64,000 bases of DNA from Anaerotignum neopropionicum (GCF_001571775.1 NZ_LRVM01000005.1:124001-188000), one strand, 5' to 3'. Numbered from the stretch's first letter, positions 33,791 through 42,845 are shown. A program made the numbers and translations. The notes: generated from the letters alone by a model not told the origin.

Positions 33791-33849
33791 ATATCACATT
33801 AGTAACAAATTTCAGACAAACCCAGTGTTTTCAAGGGGTTGTAAAAGTA
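33791..33849 (-). repeat. Right attachment site with att-like repeat, copy E
   Basis: Read leftward: a core CCCTTGAAAACACTGGG, and at offset 42 TGTTACTAATGTGATAT. The crossover core CAGTGTTTTCAAGGG is at 33823-33837. It has the same layout as internal copies A-D to within one base. Confidence 0.75.
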
Positions 33850-33920
33850 TTTACAATATTATATCATTTTAAAAAACTATTTAAAGTAAAATATTTTACA
33901 TTTTTTATACAATTTTTCTG

Positions 33921-33984
33921 TTTTATAAAAAAAATGGGCCATGTCTGTTTGATCCCAGACACAACCCGTAATTTTTTTATAAAA
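33921..33984. terminator. Large A/T-rich hairpin, possible bidirectional terminator
   Basis: TTTTATAAAAAAA pairs with TTTTTTTATAAAA; inside are GGG/CCC and GTCTG/CAGAC. It lies just outside the element. Confidence 0.55.
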
Positions 33985-34010
33985 CCACAAAACAAATATA
34001 TATTCTAAGC

Positions 34011-34215
34011 ATAAATATATCCCAAAGTGCCGTCCTTACCGCTTGACACCTAGCCTAAGCCAGGTGGGTAACCGCAGCCAAAGCATCTGCCTTCCCCCGC
34101 CCAAAGGGAATTATCTTGGGGCCTGACATAGCTTTTGCATATAGGAATCCCGAGTCAGTTGTGTAGGTTCAAATATGGTAAGTTCTCGAACACTTCAGGA
34201 ATTTGTATTTACATT
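34011..34215 (+). ncRNA. Structured RNA candidate, about 205 nt (6S- or raiA-like)
   Basis: The two ends pair in register: AAATA/TATTT, CC/GG and AAGTG/CACTT, then CTTACC/GGTAAG, then TTGA.ACCTA/TAGGTTCAA. A rod-like molecule with internal loops results, capped by C/G-rich hairpins. A TATATT lies about 10 nt upstream. There is no open frame. The length and rod shape recall 6S RNA, and the dense conserved-looking loops recall the raiA motif; I cannot decide between them by eye. The fold is rightward; the opposite strand could also fold. Confidence 0.5.
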
Positions 34216-34252
34216 ATACAACGCAATTCGCAATTCTTCAATAGGGAAACTT

Positions 34253-34711
34253 CTACATATTTGTCGAATCCTTTATGGAAACCATTCCCACTAAAATTGC
34301 TCCAAAGAGCAGTGCAACATCGGCAATATTGAAAATCGGGGCATTTTTTCCCTTATCAATATATATAAAATCCGTCACATAGCCCTTTTTCCATCTTTCC
34401 AAAAAATTCCCATAAGCGCCACCAAGGGTTACGGCCAGTGGAAATGCATACCGCTGTGTATCTTTTTTGCCAAAACAAGCCAAGAGAAAAAATATACTGT
34501 AAACAGCCGTCAATCCTCCCGTTATGCTAAGAATAAAATTCTTTTTCCCTGCAAATTTATGATATGCCATTCCAGAGTTCTTTATGTGCTGGAAATACAG
34601 GAGATTTTCGGAAACTTTTTTCCTCTCACCTCGCGGCAAGCGTGAATCTGCCCATTTTTTTGTTCCCAAATCCAAACCCAAAACACCAAGAAAGACCAAA
34701 AAATTTTTCAA
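34253..34711 (-). CDS. lspA: Signal peptidase II-like protein (LspA)
   Basis: LspA cleaves lipoprotein signal peptides in the membrane. The 152 residues have four hydrophobic segments. The two catalytic Asp are in YVTDFIY and FNIADVALLFG. The usual GNLIDR motif is changed to GNFLERW, so this is a divergent member. Length is normal. It stands alone and diverges from the aldolase gene. Confidence 0.82.
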   Translation of the reverse strand: MKNFLVFLGVLGLDLGTKKWADSRLPRGERKKVSENLLYFQHIKNSGMAYHKFAGKKNFILSITGGLTAVYSIFFLLACFGKKDTQRYAFPLAVTLGGAYGNFLERWKKGYVTDFIYIDKGKNAPIFNIADVALLFGAILVGMVSIKDSTNM

Positions 34712-34861
34712 ATTGCTTCACCTCATTCTATAAAAATTGTATTTTTTGCCACAAAAGGCGGTATAACTTCTCGATTTCCCTTGCCACAACCAAACTACCG
34801 TATTATAATTTTATTACAGGAGACAATCATTTGTAAACAAAAAAGAGAGAGGTGTTATAAA

Positions 34862-35809
34862 ATGGCGTTGGTTACAACAAAAAAAATGTTTGAAAAAGCT
34901 TTTCAAGGCGGCTATGCCATCGGCGCATTTAATATTAATAATATGGAAATCATTCAGGGAGTGGTTGAGGCCGCAAAGGCACAAAACTCTGCCGTTATTC
35001 TTCAGGTTTCTAAAAGTGCGTTAAAATATGCTCATCCTAAATATTTAAAGGCCATGGTAGATGCAGCTGTGGAAGAAACCGGCTTGGATATTGCCCTGCA
35101 TCTGGATCACGGCTCTGATTTTCAAGTTTGCAAGGACTGCATTGAATATGGCTTCACCTCAGTCATGTTTGACGGCTCTCATTTAGATTATGAAGAAAAC
35201 ATAGCACAAACGAAGGAAATTGTTGAATATGCCCATGCAAGAGGCGTTGTTGTGGAAGCAGAGCTAGGCAAGCTTGCAGGTGTAGAAGACGAAGTAAAGG
35301 TTGATGCGGCGAATGCGACCTATACAGATCCCGATCAGGCCGTTGATTTTGTAAAACGCACGGGCGTAGATTCCTTGGCAATTGCCATTGGTACCAGCCA
35401 TGGCGCTTATAAATTTAAAGGTGAAGCAAAATTGGATTTTGACCGTCTGGAAAGCATATCGAAAAAACTGGAGACAGAAGGCTTCCACAATTTCCCCATT
35501 GTTTTGCATGGTGCTTCTTCTGTAGATCAAAACTGTGTTGCAATGTGTAACGAATTTGGTGGAAATATTGCAGGTGCAAAGGGAATCCCTGCGGAAATGC
35601 TGAGAAAAGCCTCAGCAATGGCCGTTTGCAAAATTAATATGGACACTGATCTTCGCTTGGCAATGACGGCGGCAATTCGCAAATCCCTTGGAGAAAATCC
35701 TTCCGCATTTGACCCTCGTGGTTATCTTGGCGCCGGCAGAGAGCTAATCCACTCATTGGTTGAGGATAAAATCAAAAATGTAATTGGCTCTACAAACTCC
35801 ATGAACTAA
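34862..35809 (+). CDS. fba: Class II fructose-bisphosphate aldolase
   Basis: The enzyme cleaves fructose 1,6-bisphosphate to DHAP and glyceraldehyde 3-phosphate in glycolysis. The 315 residues include the zinc/catalytic motif LHLDHGSDF, the second metal site EAELGKLAGVED, the phosphate site AIGTSHGAYK and the later His in VLHGASSV. I start at the ATG at 34862, behind AGAGAGGTG. A terminator follows at once. Confidence 0.95.
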   Translation: MALVTTKKMFEKAFQGGYAIGAFNINNMEIIQGVVEAAKAQNSAVILQVSKSALKYAHPKYLKAMVDAAVEETGLDIALHLDHGSDFQVCKDCIEYGFTSVMFDGSHLDYEENIAQTKEIVEYAHARGVVVEAELGKLAGVEDEVKVDAANATYTDPDQAVDFVKRTGVDSLAIAIGTSHGAYKFKGEAKLDFDRLESISKKLETEGFHNFPIVLHGASSVDQNCVAMCNEFGGNIAGAKGIPAEMLRKASAMAVCKINMDTDLRLAMTAAIRKSLGENPSAFDPRGYLGAGRELIHSLVEDKIKNVIGSTNSMN

Positions 35810-35822
35810 ACAAAAATTTTGC

Positions 35823-35853
35823 AAAGCTGTTCCGAAAATCGGAGCAGCTTTTT
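35823..35853 (+). terminator. Terminator of fba
   Basis: AAAGCTG pairs with CAGCTTT, with inner TCCGA/TCGGA and a U run. Confidence 0.9.
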
Positions 35854-35871
35854 CTGAAAAGGAGGCATTTT

Positions 35872-36771
35872 ATGTACGAATTAATTCAGGTTGCGGAAAA
35901 CACCTTTTATATCAACTGCCCCTCAAAAATTGGGGTCTACCGCGCTTCAAAGGAGGCGGTCTGGTTAATTGATAGCGGAAATGATAAGGATGCCGGGCGA
36001 AAAATTCAGAAAATCTTAGAACAGCAAGGTTGGAAGCTAAGTGGAATTATAAATACACACTCCAATGCCGACCATATTGGGGGGAACGCTTTATTGCAAG
36101 ACAGGCTAAACTGTCCTATTTATTCTACCCCTATGGAAAACGCCGTAATTGAAAGCCCTATTTTGGAGCCTTCTTTTCTTTATGGCGGTTATCCGTTTCA
36201 AAAGCTGCGAAATAAATTTTTAATGGCTACTCCCTCCAAGGCTCAGGATATTTCTTTGGCAGCACTTCCCCATGGCATGGAGATTTTCCCGTTGGGCGGG
36301 CATTTCTGGCAGATGATCGGGGTAAGAACACCGGATAACATATACTTTTTAGCTGATTCTGTTTTCAGCGAAGCAATTTTGGAGAAATATCATATCAGCT
36401 TTAACTATGATGTTACGGCTTTTTTTAAAACCCTTGATTTTCTGGAAACCCTTGAAGGTGTGCTTTTCATCCCTGCCCACGCTGAGCCCACGGAGAATAT
36501 TCGCCCCTTGGTAGAAATAAATCGAAGGAAAGCCAATGAAATCCTTCAAGAATTACTAAATTTATGTGACGTCCCAAGGTTTTTTGAGGAACTTCTTCAC
36601 TCTATATTTGAAAAATACGCTTTAACCATGGATTATGCACAATATGTTCTGGTAGGCAGCACCATTCGCTCCTACCTATCCTATCTTTACGATGCGGGAA
36701 AGATGGAGGCTTTTGTGGAAAACAATTATCTTTTTTGGAAAACAATCAACCAAGCTTCTTCGGCAAAATAA
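35872..36771 (+). CDS. MBL-fold metallo-hydrolase
   Basis: The 299-residue protein has the metallo-beta-lactamase-fold motif THSNADHIGG (the first Ser replaces the more common His), an upstream Asp in WLIDSG, LGGHFWQMIGV, and LADSVFSE plus PAHAEP for the remaining metal ligands. Such enzymes include glyoxalase II-like hydrolases; the substrate is not clear. It follows the aldolase terminator by about 20 nt with its own AAGGAGG. Confidence 0.82.
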   Translation: MYELIQVAENTFYINCPSKIGVYRASKEAVWLIDSGNDKDAGRKIQKILEQQGWKLSGIINTHSNADHIGGNALLQDRLNCPIYSTPMENAVIESPILEPSFLYGGYPFQKLRNKFLMATPSKAQDISLAALPHGMEIFPLGGHFWQMIGVRTPDNIYFLADSVFSEAILEKYHISFNYDVTAFFKTLDFLETLEGVLFIPAHAEPTENIRPLVEINRRKANEILQELLNLCDVPRFFEELLHSIFEKYALTMDYAQYVLVGSTIRSYLSYLYDAGKMEAFVENNYLFWKTINQASSAK

Positions 36772-36811
36772 CATAAACAGTATCCACTTCCTTTCATCCC
36801 CAAAATTCATA

Positions 36812-36840
36812 TTGACAATATTATTATATCGGCGTATCAT
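36812..36840 (+). promoter_or_regulatory. Promoter of the MATE gene
   Basis: TTGACA (36812-36817), 17 bp, TATCAT (36835-36840). A perfect hairpin AGCGCTG/CAGCGCT follows in the leader at about 36880-36900. Confidence 0.7.
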
Positions 36841-36960
36841 AGTTTAGTATCGCATGAAAAAGCCAAAAAACACCCAAAAAAGCGCTGTTTCGGCAGCGCT
36901 ATAATTGCGCAGATTTTACAACTATATCGGGATTTCAATACGAAAAAAGGGGGTTACATA

Positions 36961-38319
36961 ATGAGTTCCGTGGCTACAGAAATAAAGGAAAATAAAATGG
37001 GAACTATGCCCGTGAACAAGCTACTTTTTGGTATGTCTGTACCTATGATTATATCCATGCTGGTGCAAGCACTGTATAATATTGTAGATAGCGCTTTCGT
37101 CGCTCAAATCAGCGAAAATGCATTATCCTCAGTATCTTTAGCCTTTCCCATGCAAAACTTTATGATTGCCGTAGCTGCAGGCACAGGGGTTGGTACGAAT
37201 GCTTTGCTTTCAAAAAGCCTGGGTGCCAAAAAGTTCGATATCGCCAATAAAACAGCCAGTGTCAGCATCTTTTTAGCTGTTATGAACTGGTTACTATTTG
37301 TCTTTATTTGTCTTTTCTTTACAACACCGTTTTTAAAGGGACAAACAGATGTTATAGAAATCATAAAAGGTGGCGAAGTTTACCTTCACATTGTCCTAAT
37401 TGGATCATTAGGAATATTTATTGAGGTTGCAATGGAGCGCTTATTGCAATCCACAGGGCGAACAATGGATGCTATGATTAGCCAAAGCATTGGTGCTTTG
37501 GTAAACATTGTTTTAGACCCTATCTTTATTTTCGGTCTATTTGGCATACCGAAAATGGGTGTGGCAGGTGCAGCCATTGCCACCGTTATTGGGCAATTTA
37601 TTTCTTGCACGGTTGGTGTTACACTAAATTTAAAAAGAAACCATGAAATTCGTATTAAAATAAAAGAAATGCTGCCAAATAAAGCAATCCTTAAAAGCAT
37701 TTACGTTGTTGCACTACCTTCAATTTTAATGATTTCCATTGGTTCCGTTATGATTTTTTGCATGAACCGCATTTTGGATGGCTTTACTTCAACGGCGATT
37801 GCTGTTTTTGGCGTATACTTTAAGCTGCAGAGTTTTATCTTTATGCCGGTTTTTGGTCTAAACAACGGCATGGTTCCAATTATTGCTTATAACTATGGAG
37901 CAAAAAATAAGCTGCGTATTCATCAAACAATAAAATTAAGCGTAATTGCCGCAATTGTCATTATGATTGCTGGATTTGCTACTTTTCAAATTCTTCCAGA
38001 AAGACTTTTGGCCATGTTTAAGGCCTCTGAAAACATGATCGCCATTGGTGTGCCGGCTTTAAAAATCATTTCCTTTAGCTTCCTTCTAGCCGGATATAAT
38101 ATCGTCGCCAGCTCCGTGTTTCAGGCGTTGGGCAATGGAATTTACAGCCTAATTATCTCCGTCGTAAGACAGCTGGTTGTACTTTTGCCGGCAGCTTATA
38201 TTTTGGCACGTTTGGGCGAACTAAATATGGTTTGGCTTGCATTCCCCATTGCGGAAGTGGTGGCCTTTGCCCTTTGCTCTTTTTTCCTTGTTCGAATTAT
38301 GAAAAGGTTGGATTTTTAA
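36961..38319 (+). CDS. MATE-family efflux transporter
   Basis: The 452-residue protein has about twelve transmembrane helices in two related halves. The N-terminal signature is LFGMSVPMIISMLVQALYNIVDSAFVAQ and the loop GTGVGTNALLSKSLGAKKF follows; the second half begins around LPSILMISIGSVM. MATE pumps export drugs or metabolites in exchange for Na+ or H+. It has its own promoter and terminator; nothing nearby shows the substrate. Confidence 0.92.
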   Translation: MSSVATEIKENKMGTMPVNKLLFGMSVPMIISMLVQALYNIVDSAFVAQISENALSSVSLAFPMQNFMIAVAAGTGVGTNALLSKSLGAKKFDIANKTASVSIFLAVMNWLLFVFICLFFTTPFLKGQTDVIEIIKGGEVYLHIVLIGSLGIFIEVAMERLLQSTGRTMDAMISQSIGALVNIVLDPIFIFGLFGIPKMGVAGAAIATVIGQFISCTVGVTLNLKRNHEIRIKIKEMLPNKAILKSIYVVALPSILMISIGSVMIFCMNRILDGFTSTAIAVFGVYFKLQSFIFMPVFGLNNGMVPIIAYNYGAKNKLRIHQTIKLSVIAAIVIMIAGFATFQILPERLLAMFKASENMIAIGVPALKIISFSFLLAGYNIVASSVFQALGNGIYSLIISVVRQLVVLLPAAYILARLGELNMVWLAFPIAEVVAFALCSFFLVRIMKRLDF

Positions 38320-38403
38320 ACTGTAGGTAAAAATATATTTACACTAAGGTTAACGAGAAACCCACTATTTCAACACAAAAATTTTACAGATTTTTATGCA
38401 AAC

Positions 38404-38460
38404 AAAGCCCGTATTGCTTGGATTTATAAAGAATCCTAAATAAAGCAATAGGGCTTTTTT
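38404..38460 (+). terminator. Terminator between the MATE gene and the convergent amidohydrolase
   Basis: AAAGCCC.ATTGCTT pairs with AAGCAAT.GGGCTTT, followed by a U run; usable from both sides. Confidence 0.85.
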
Positions 38461-38502
38461 TATTCATACAAAAATTGAATTTTCAAGGCATGCAAAGGAG
38501 CT

Positions 38503-39678
38503 TTACGACTGCAAAACCCATAAAGCGTAATCTACATATAAATTGCAAGAAATCAGCATTGCCTCCTCATCAATATCAAACAAACCGTGATGATGGGCAA
38601 CCCTTGTATTTGGATTTTCATCATTTCCTGTGCCAATAAAAGCATACATTCCTTTTGTTACAGCCAAATAATCGGCAAAATCATCGGCGCCCAAAGCCTT
38701 CTCATAATCCGTCACAATATTAGAACGATCAATGAATCCTTGGGCAACGGCTATCACTTCATCTACCGTTTGGGCATCATTCACCAAAGGGGCTGCAAAA
38801 TCCAAAAAGGTGACCTCTGCTTTTGCATCGTACATTGCTGCGGTTTGCTTGGCAATCTCAACCACTCTTTCATTAGTAAATTTGCGTACTTCCGGCAAAA
38901 AGCTTCTGGTTGTCCCCTCAATTTCCGCTTTTTCCGCAACAATATTATACTGGGTACCCGCCTTGATTACACCGACACCTACCACTACGGTTTCCAACGG
39001 TGCCGTACTTCTTGCCACTATGGATTGTAAGTTTACCACAATTTGCGCTGCAATATAAGCTGCATCCACCCCCAAGTGAGGCATAGAAACATGGGCACCC
39101 TTTCCCGTTATTTCTATTTTAAAATAATCACAGCTGGCACACTGGGGACCTTTTGTCAAGGCAACCTTTCCGCTTGCCAATCTGCTTGCCACATGGGCGC
39201 CAAATACCCTTTCACACCCCTCCAGCAAGCCACCTTCAACAAAAAGTCTTGCTCCTTGGCCAATTTCCTCCGCCTGCTGAAAAAACAGTCGAATCTGCCC
39301 CGAAAAATCATTCTCCATGGATTTTAAAACCTTTGCCGCCCCAAGCAAGGTTGCCGTATGAGCATCATGACCGCAGGCATGGCAAAAGCCCTTTCTTTGG
39401 GAACGATAAGGCACGGTTTTCAAATCCTCCATGGCAAGGGCATCCATATCCCCCCTGAGAGCAACGATTTTTCCTTGAGGAGATTTTTTCCCGTCAATCC
39501 ATGCATACACACCCGTTTTCCCCACCTTTGTGTGAGGAATGCCCAAGGAATCCAGTTCCTCCTCAATTTTCTTACAAGTTTCATATTCCTGCAGGCTCAC
39601 CTCGGGATGGGCATGAAAATGCCTTCTCAGCTGAACCATATAATTTTTTTCCTTTATAATATAATCCTTTAGTGCCAT
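38503..39678 (-). CDS. M20-family amidohydrolase
   Basis: The 391-residue metallo-hydrolase carries the M20D signatures: HAHPEVSLQEYET at the N-terminus, RGDMDAL, HACGHDAHTATLLGAA, the catalytic Glu pair in FQQAEEIGQGA, and a late His in VAHHHGLFDID. Relatives cleave N-acyl amino acids (hippurate, indole-acetyl or N-acetyl substrates). It is upstream of no obvious partner but follows the methionine transporter genes in the same direction. Confidence 0.9.
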   Translation of the reverse strand: MALKDYIIKEKNYMVQLRRHFHAHPEVSLQEYETCKKIEEELDSLGIPHTKVGKTGVYAWIDGKKSPQGKIVALRGDMDALAMEDLKTVPYRSQRKGFCHACGHDAHTATLLGAAKVLKSMENDFSGQIRLFFQQAEEIGQGARLFVEGGLLEGCERVFGAHVASRLASGKVALTKGPQCASCDYFKIEITGKGAHVSMPHLGVDAAYIAAQIVVNLQSIVARSTAPLETVVVGVGVIKAGTQYNIVAEKAEIEGTTRSFLPEVRKFTNERVVEIAKQTAAMYDAKAEVTFLDFAAPLVNDAQTVDEVIAVAQGFIDRSNIVTDYEKALGADDFADYLAVTKGMYAFIGTGNDENPNTRVAHHHGLFDIDEEAMLISCNLYVDYALWVLQS

Positions 39679-39740
39679 ATCCTTACCGCCTTTTCTTAAA
39701 TGCATTTATTTTAAAGAAAAATACAAAACAGACGAGTTCA

Positions 39741-39781
39741 TCGGCAAAGGCCGACAAACCCATCTGTTTTCACTGGATGGG
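39741..39781 (-). terminator. Two hairpins after metQ
   Basis: CCCATC/GATGGG (39759-39781) and TCGGC/GCCGA (39741-39754), read leftward after the metQ stop; the U tract is weak. Confidence 0.4.
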
Positions 39782-39859
39782 AACCCCCCTCCTGCACTTC
39801 AATGTAAATCACTATTATGAAACCCCATACTTATCAAATTATTCTTATTCAGACTATTT

Positions 39860-40738
39860 TTACTTTTCCCAAACACAGATAAAAGCACCTTTATATTCTT
39901 CGTTAATTGTTTTTTCAACTTCTTCTGTTTGGTATGCTTCAACAACCTTCTTGTATACTTCATTGTCTTTATCTGCTGTGCGGGATACAATTACATTAAC
40001 CAACTTGGGAACCGCTTCGTTTACCGTAGGATCAACATTTTCCGTAGCAATTGTATCCTCAATAGGATCTAAACCTGCTGTATAAGCGTTGCCGCCGTTA
40101 ATAATTGCCGCTGCACAATCGGGTAAAATGTTAGCCAAGGTTGCGGATTCAGCTTCCAAAATTTCAATCTGCTTATTGTATTTTGTAATATCTTGCTTTG
40201 TAGGAACAAAGCCCTTTGCAGGATCACATTCGATCAGACCTACTGCTTCCATTAATTTTAAAGCACGGCCGCCATTTGTCAAATCACTGGGGATTGCAAT
40301 TACATCACCGTCTTGAATATCCTCAACGGAAGAAATCTTGTTTTTATTGTGATACATTGAGATAGGGGAAATAAAGGTATCTCCAATATCTACAATATCG
40401 TAGCCCTTTGTTTCAATTTCATTCGCCAAAAATGCTTTATGCTGGAATGCATTCAAATCAACCTCACCATCGTTTAACGCACGGTTGGGTGCTGCATAAT
40501 CTGCAAATTTCACAAGTTCAACTCGAATATTGTCGCCTGCTAATAATTCGTTTATGGTTTCCCATTGGGCATTGTATTCGCCTACCACGCCAACCTTTAC
40601 TACTGTTACTGCTGCGCTGTCATCCCCTGCCGGTGCATCTTTTTGTGCATTCCCCGCGGAACCGCAGCCCGCCAAGGCCAATACAACGGTAGTTGTCAAT
40701 GCCGCCGCCAATAATTTTTTCAAATTCTTTTTCATCAT
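39860..40738 (-). CDS. metQ: Methionine-binding lipoprotein MetQ
   Basis: This is the NlpA-family substrate-binding lipoprotein of the methionine ABC importer. It has a signal peptide with lipobox LAGC. The fold signatures are KVGVVGEYNAQWE, the region ending YAAPNRALNDGEVDLNAFQH, IAIPSDLTNGGRALKLM and INGGNAYTAGLDP. The start follows AAGGAGA by 6 nt. It is the last gene of metNIQ, which a T-box leader controls. Confidence 0.92.
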   Translation of the reverse strand: MMKKNLKKLLAAALTTTVVLALAGCGSAGNAQKDAPAGDDSAAVTVVKVGVVGEYNAQWETINELLAGDNIRVELVKFADYAAPNRALNDGEVDLNAFQHKAFLANEIETKGYDIVDIGDTFISPISMYHNKNKISSVEDIQDGDVIAIPSDLTNGGRALKLMEAVGLIECDPAKGFVPTKQDITKYNKQIEILEAESATLANILPDCAAAIINGGNAYTAGLDPIEDTIATENVDPTVNEAVPKLVNVIVSRTADKDNEVYKKVVEAYQTEEVEKTINEEYKGAFICVWEK

Positions 40739-40810
40739 ACATCTCTCCTTTTTCTTATATGTTTTCTTAATTTTTCTATGCTTAAAATGTTTCCATTAAA
40801 GAGCCAACCG

Positions 40811-41488
40811 TTAGTGTGTTGTTTTTCTGATAATTATATTTCCAATTCCTTGAAAAACAGTAATAATCAGCAAAATAATTGCAACCGTTATCCAAATCAT
40901 ATCTCTATACCCCATCTGATGCCCATAACGAATGCCAAAATCCCCCAAGCCGCCGGCGCCAATCGCCCCTGCAATGGCAGTAATACCAATTAAGCTTACA
41001 AAGGTAATCATTGTTACACGGGTGATGCCCGGGATGCTTTCCTTCAGATAAACACTGAAAATGATTTCCCAAGGGCCAAAGCCCATTGCCTCACTGGCCT
41101 CAATTAAGCCATAATCCACATCCGATAAAACAGCTTCAATCTGTCTTGCAAAAAAAGGAACCGTTCCGCCAATTAGAGCAACATAAGACCCAGTAACACC
41201 CGACCCTGTGCCAACAATGGCGCGACTGACGGGGATCAAAAGCACCATCAAAATAATAAAAGGAATGGAACGAATGATGTCAATGGCTTTATCCAAGAAC
41301 TTATACACGATAGGATTTTGCATAAGCCCATGTTTTTTTGTAACAATCAGCAGCACTCCCAGAATCAAACCAAAGAAAAAGGCAATCGTTCCGGAAATAA
41401 ACAGCATTTGAAAGGTTTGCTTCATGCATTTTAATAATTCTCCTTGCAGAGATTGCAAATGTGGCGCAATGTTATATAAAAAACTCAT
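40811..41488 (-). CDS. metI: Methionine ABC transporter permease MetI
   Basis: A 225-residue permease with five hydrophobic segments and the coupling loop DYGLIEASEAMGFGPWEI. The segment RSIPFIILMVLLIP and IGAGGLGDFGIRYG near the C-terminus are MetI hallmarks. It overlaps metN by 4 bp. Confidence 0.94.
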   Translation of the reverse strand: MSFLYNIAPHLQSLQGELLKCMKQTFQMLFISGTIAFFFGLILGVLLIVTKKHGLMQNPIVYKFLDKAIDIIRSIPFIILMVLLIPVSRAIVGTGSGVTGSYVALIGGTVPFFARQIEAVLSDVDYGLIEASEAMGFGPWEIIFSVYLKESIPGITRVTMITFVSLIGITAIAGAIGAGGLGDFGIRYGHQMGYRDMIWITVAIILLIITVFQGIGNIIIRKTTH

Positions 41489-42516
41489 CCCCGAATTACC
41501 TCCATCTCAACATTTCTAGCCTGAATATATTGTAATGCCTTTTCCATATTCTCGGCCTCTCCGCTTAAAATGACAACCAGCTTCCCTATGGGTTTATCCT
41601 TCAAAATATCCACATTGCCAAAAATGATATTTGCCTGAACTTGATATTTCTGGGCCAAATAGGAAATCAGAGGTTCTCCGGCATTTCCACCCGAATATGT
41701 AAGCAGCACTAGCTTTTCGCCATTCTTTATCTGTGTCAATTCATGTTTTTCCTCAAGAAGCTCGTAAATTTTATTAATGTTGCTTGCCGTATCCATAAAA
41801 TCTCGGGTTAGCTTTTCCTTGGGATGAGAGAAAACATCAGCGGTTTCCCCTTCTTCCACCACGTATCCCAGCTCCATAATGGCAACCCTGTCGCAAATAT
41901 CCTTTACAACTGCCATTTCATGGGTAATCAAAACAATGGTAATGCCCAATTCGTTATTTACCTTTTTTAATAGGTTCAAAATAGATTTTGTGGTTTGAGG
42001 GTCCAAGGCACTGGTTGCCTCATCGCAAAGCAAAACCTTTGGATCATTCGCCAAAGCCCTTGCAATGGCCACTCTTTGCTTTTGCCCCCCCGAAAGCTGA
42101 GATGGATAAGCATCGGTTTTATCCGACAATCCTACAAGCTCCAATAAGGATAATATTTTCTCATGCTTTTCCGTCTTTGACAGCTTGCTTTTGCGCAAAG
42201 GAAATGCAATATTTTGATAAACCGTACGAGAACGCAAAAGATTAAAGTGTTGAAAAATCATACCGATTTTTCGTCTTTCCTCTCTTAATTGTGCTTCCGG
42301 CAAGCCCATCAGATCAACGCCGTCGATGAGTACCTTCCCCGCCGTAGGTCTTTCCAAAAGGTTAATGCAGCGAACCAATGTGGACTTCCCCGCACCAGAA
42401 AATCCGATAATACCAAAAATCTCCCCCGCATCAATATTTAAGCTTACGTCCTTTACCGCATGAATCTCCCCAGCACCTGCACCAAAGGTTTTGCTTACTT
42501 TCTCCAGCTGAATCAT
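41485..42516 (-). CDS. metN: Methionine ABC transporter ATPase MetN
   Basis: The 343-residue ATPase has Walker A GFSGAGKSTLVR, signature LSGGQKQRVAIARAL, Walker B VLLCDEATSALDP and the switch His. A C-terminal NIL domain (about 260-343, LTYSGGNAGEPLISYL) allows methionine-dependent inhibition in this family. It starts behind AAGGAGGGAG downstream of a T-box leader. Confidence 0.95.
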   Translation of the reverse strand: MIQLEKVSKTFGAGAGEIHAVKDVSLNIDAGEIFGIIGFSGAGKSTLVRCINLLERPTAGKVLIDGVDLMGLPEAQLREERRKIGMIFQHFNLLRSRTVYQNIAFPLRKSKLSKTEKHEKILSLLELVGLSDKTDAYPSQLSGGQKQRVAIARALANDPKVLLCDEATSALDPQTTKSILNLLKKVNNELGITIVLITHEMAVVKDICDRVAIMELGYVVEEGETADVFSHPKEKLTRDFMDTASNINKIYELLEEKHELTQIKNGEKLVLLTYSGGNAGEPLISYLAQKYQVQANIIFGNVDILKDKPIGKLVVILSGEAENMEKALQYIQARNVEMEVIRG

Positions 42517-42562
42517 ACCGTTCTCCCTCCTTCTCCTTTGTAAAACAACTCGAACTATAAAA

Positions 42563-42845
42563 AAGCTCCCGCCCTAAATGACCTTCATCATTAGGGCGAG
42601 AGCATAGCTTCGCGTTACCACCTAATTTTGTTTGTTCCTCACGAAACAAACCTTAACGAGTACGTCCAAAAAATCGGATTATACCCTGACACTATAACGG
42701 GCGCGCCCGTCATGATCTAAATCAATTCGACCATGCGACTCCAAGACCATCTTCATAAGCCCATCTTTATCCTCTTTCACCAAACGAGGACTCTCTGCAA
42801 AAGTATCCGCCTACTACTCTTCTCTTCCATGTCTTTAAATTTTTA
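42563..42845 (-). promoter_or_regulatory. T-box leader controlling metNIQ
   Basis: The leader contains the T-box sequence AGGTGGTAACGCG (complement of 42611-42623) before a terminator, GCTC(T)CGCCCTAA/TTAGGGCGGGAGC with a U run (42563-42603). Upstream lie the stem I/II motifs GAGAGTCCTCGTTTGGTGAAAGAGG. A candidate specifier ATG lies in GGGCTTATGAAGATGG. Uncharged tRNA-Met would stabilise the antiterminator and turn on the transporter. Confidence 0.85.

Larger units (their letters stand above)
19942..33837. mobile_element. 13.9-kb integrative element with tape-measure gene and tyrosine integrase
   Basis: The element is bounded by the direct repeat CAGTGTTTTCAAGGG. Its integrase lies next to the right end, and divergent CI-like and Cro-like genes separate a long leftward block from a short rightward block. 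It differs in style from the flanks (AT-rich, many GAAAGGATG ribosome binding sites). Only the tape measure protein is a recognisable virion gene; no portal, terminase, capsid, holin or lysin is seen. It could be a phage satellite, a remnant prophage, or a non-phage element with a tail-derived gene. Confidence 0.8.

Noticed and set aside
34011-34215. T-box or cobalamin riboswitch, suggested by GGTGGGTAACCGC
   Set aside because: There is no terminator or ribosome-binding-site switch and no suitably oriented gene start downstream; the rightward gene begins 650 nt away.
42563-42845. SAM riboswitch upstream of metN
   Set aside because: The leader has the T-box sequence AGGTGGTAACGCG and an antiterminator/terminator pair, not the SAM aptamer core.
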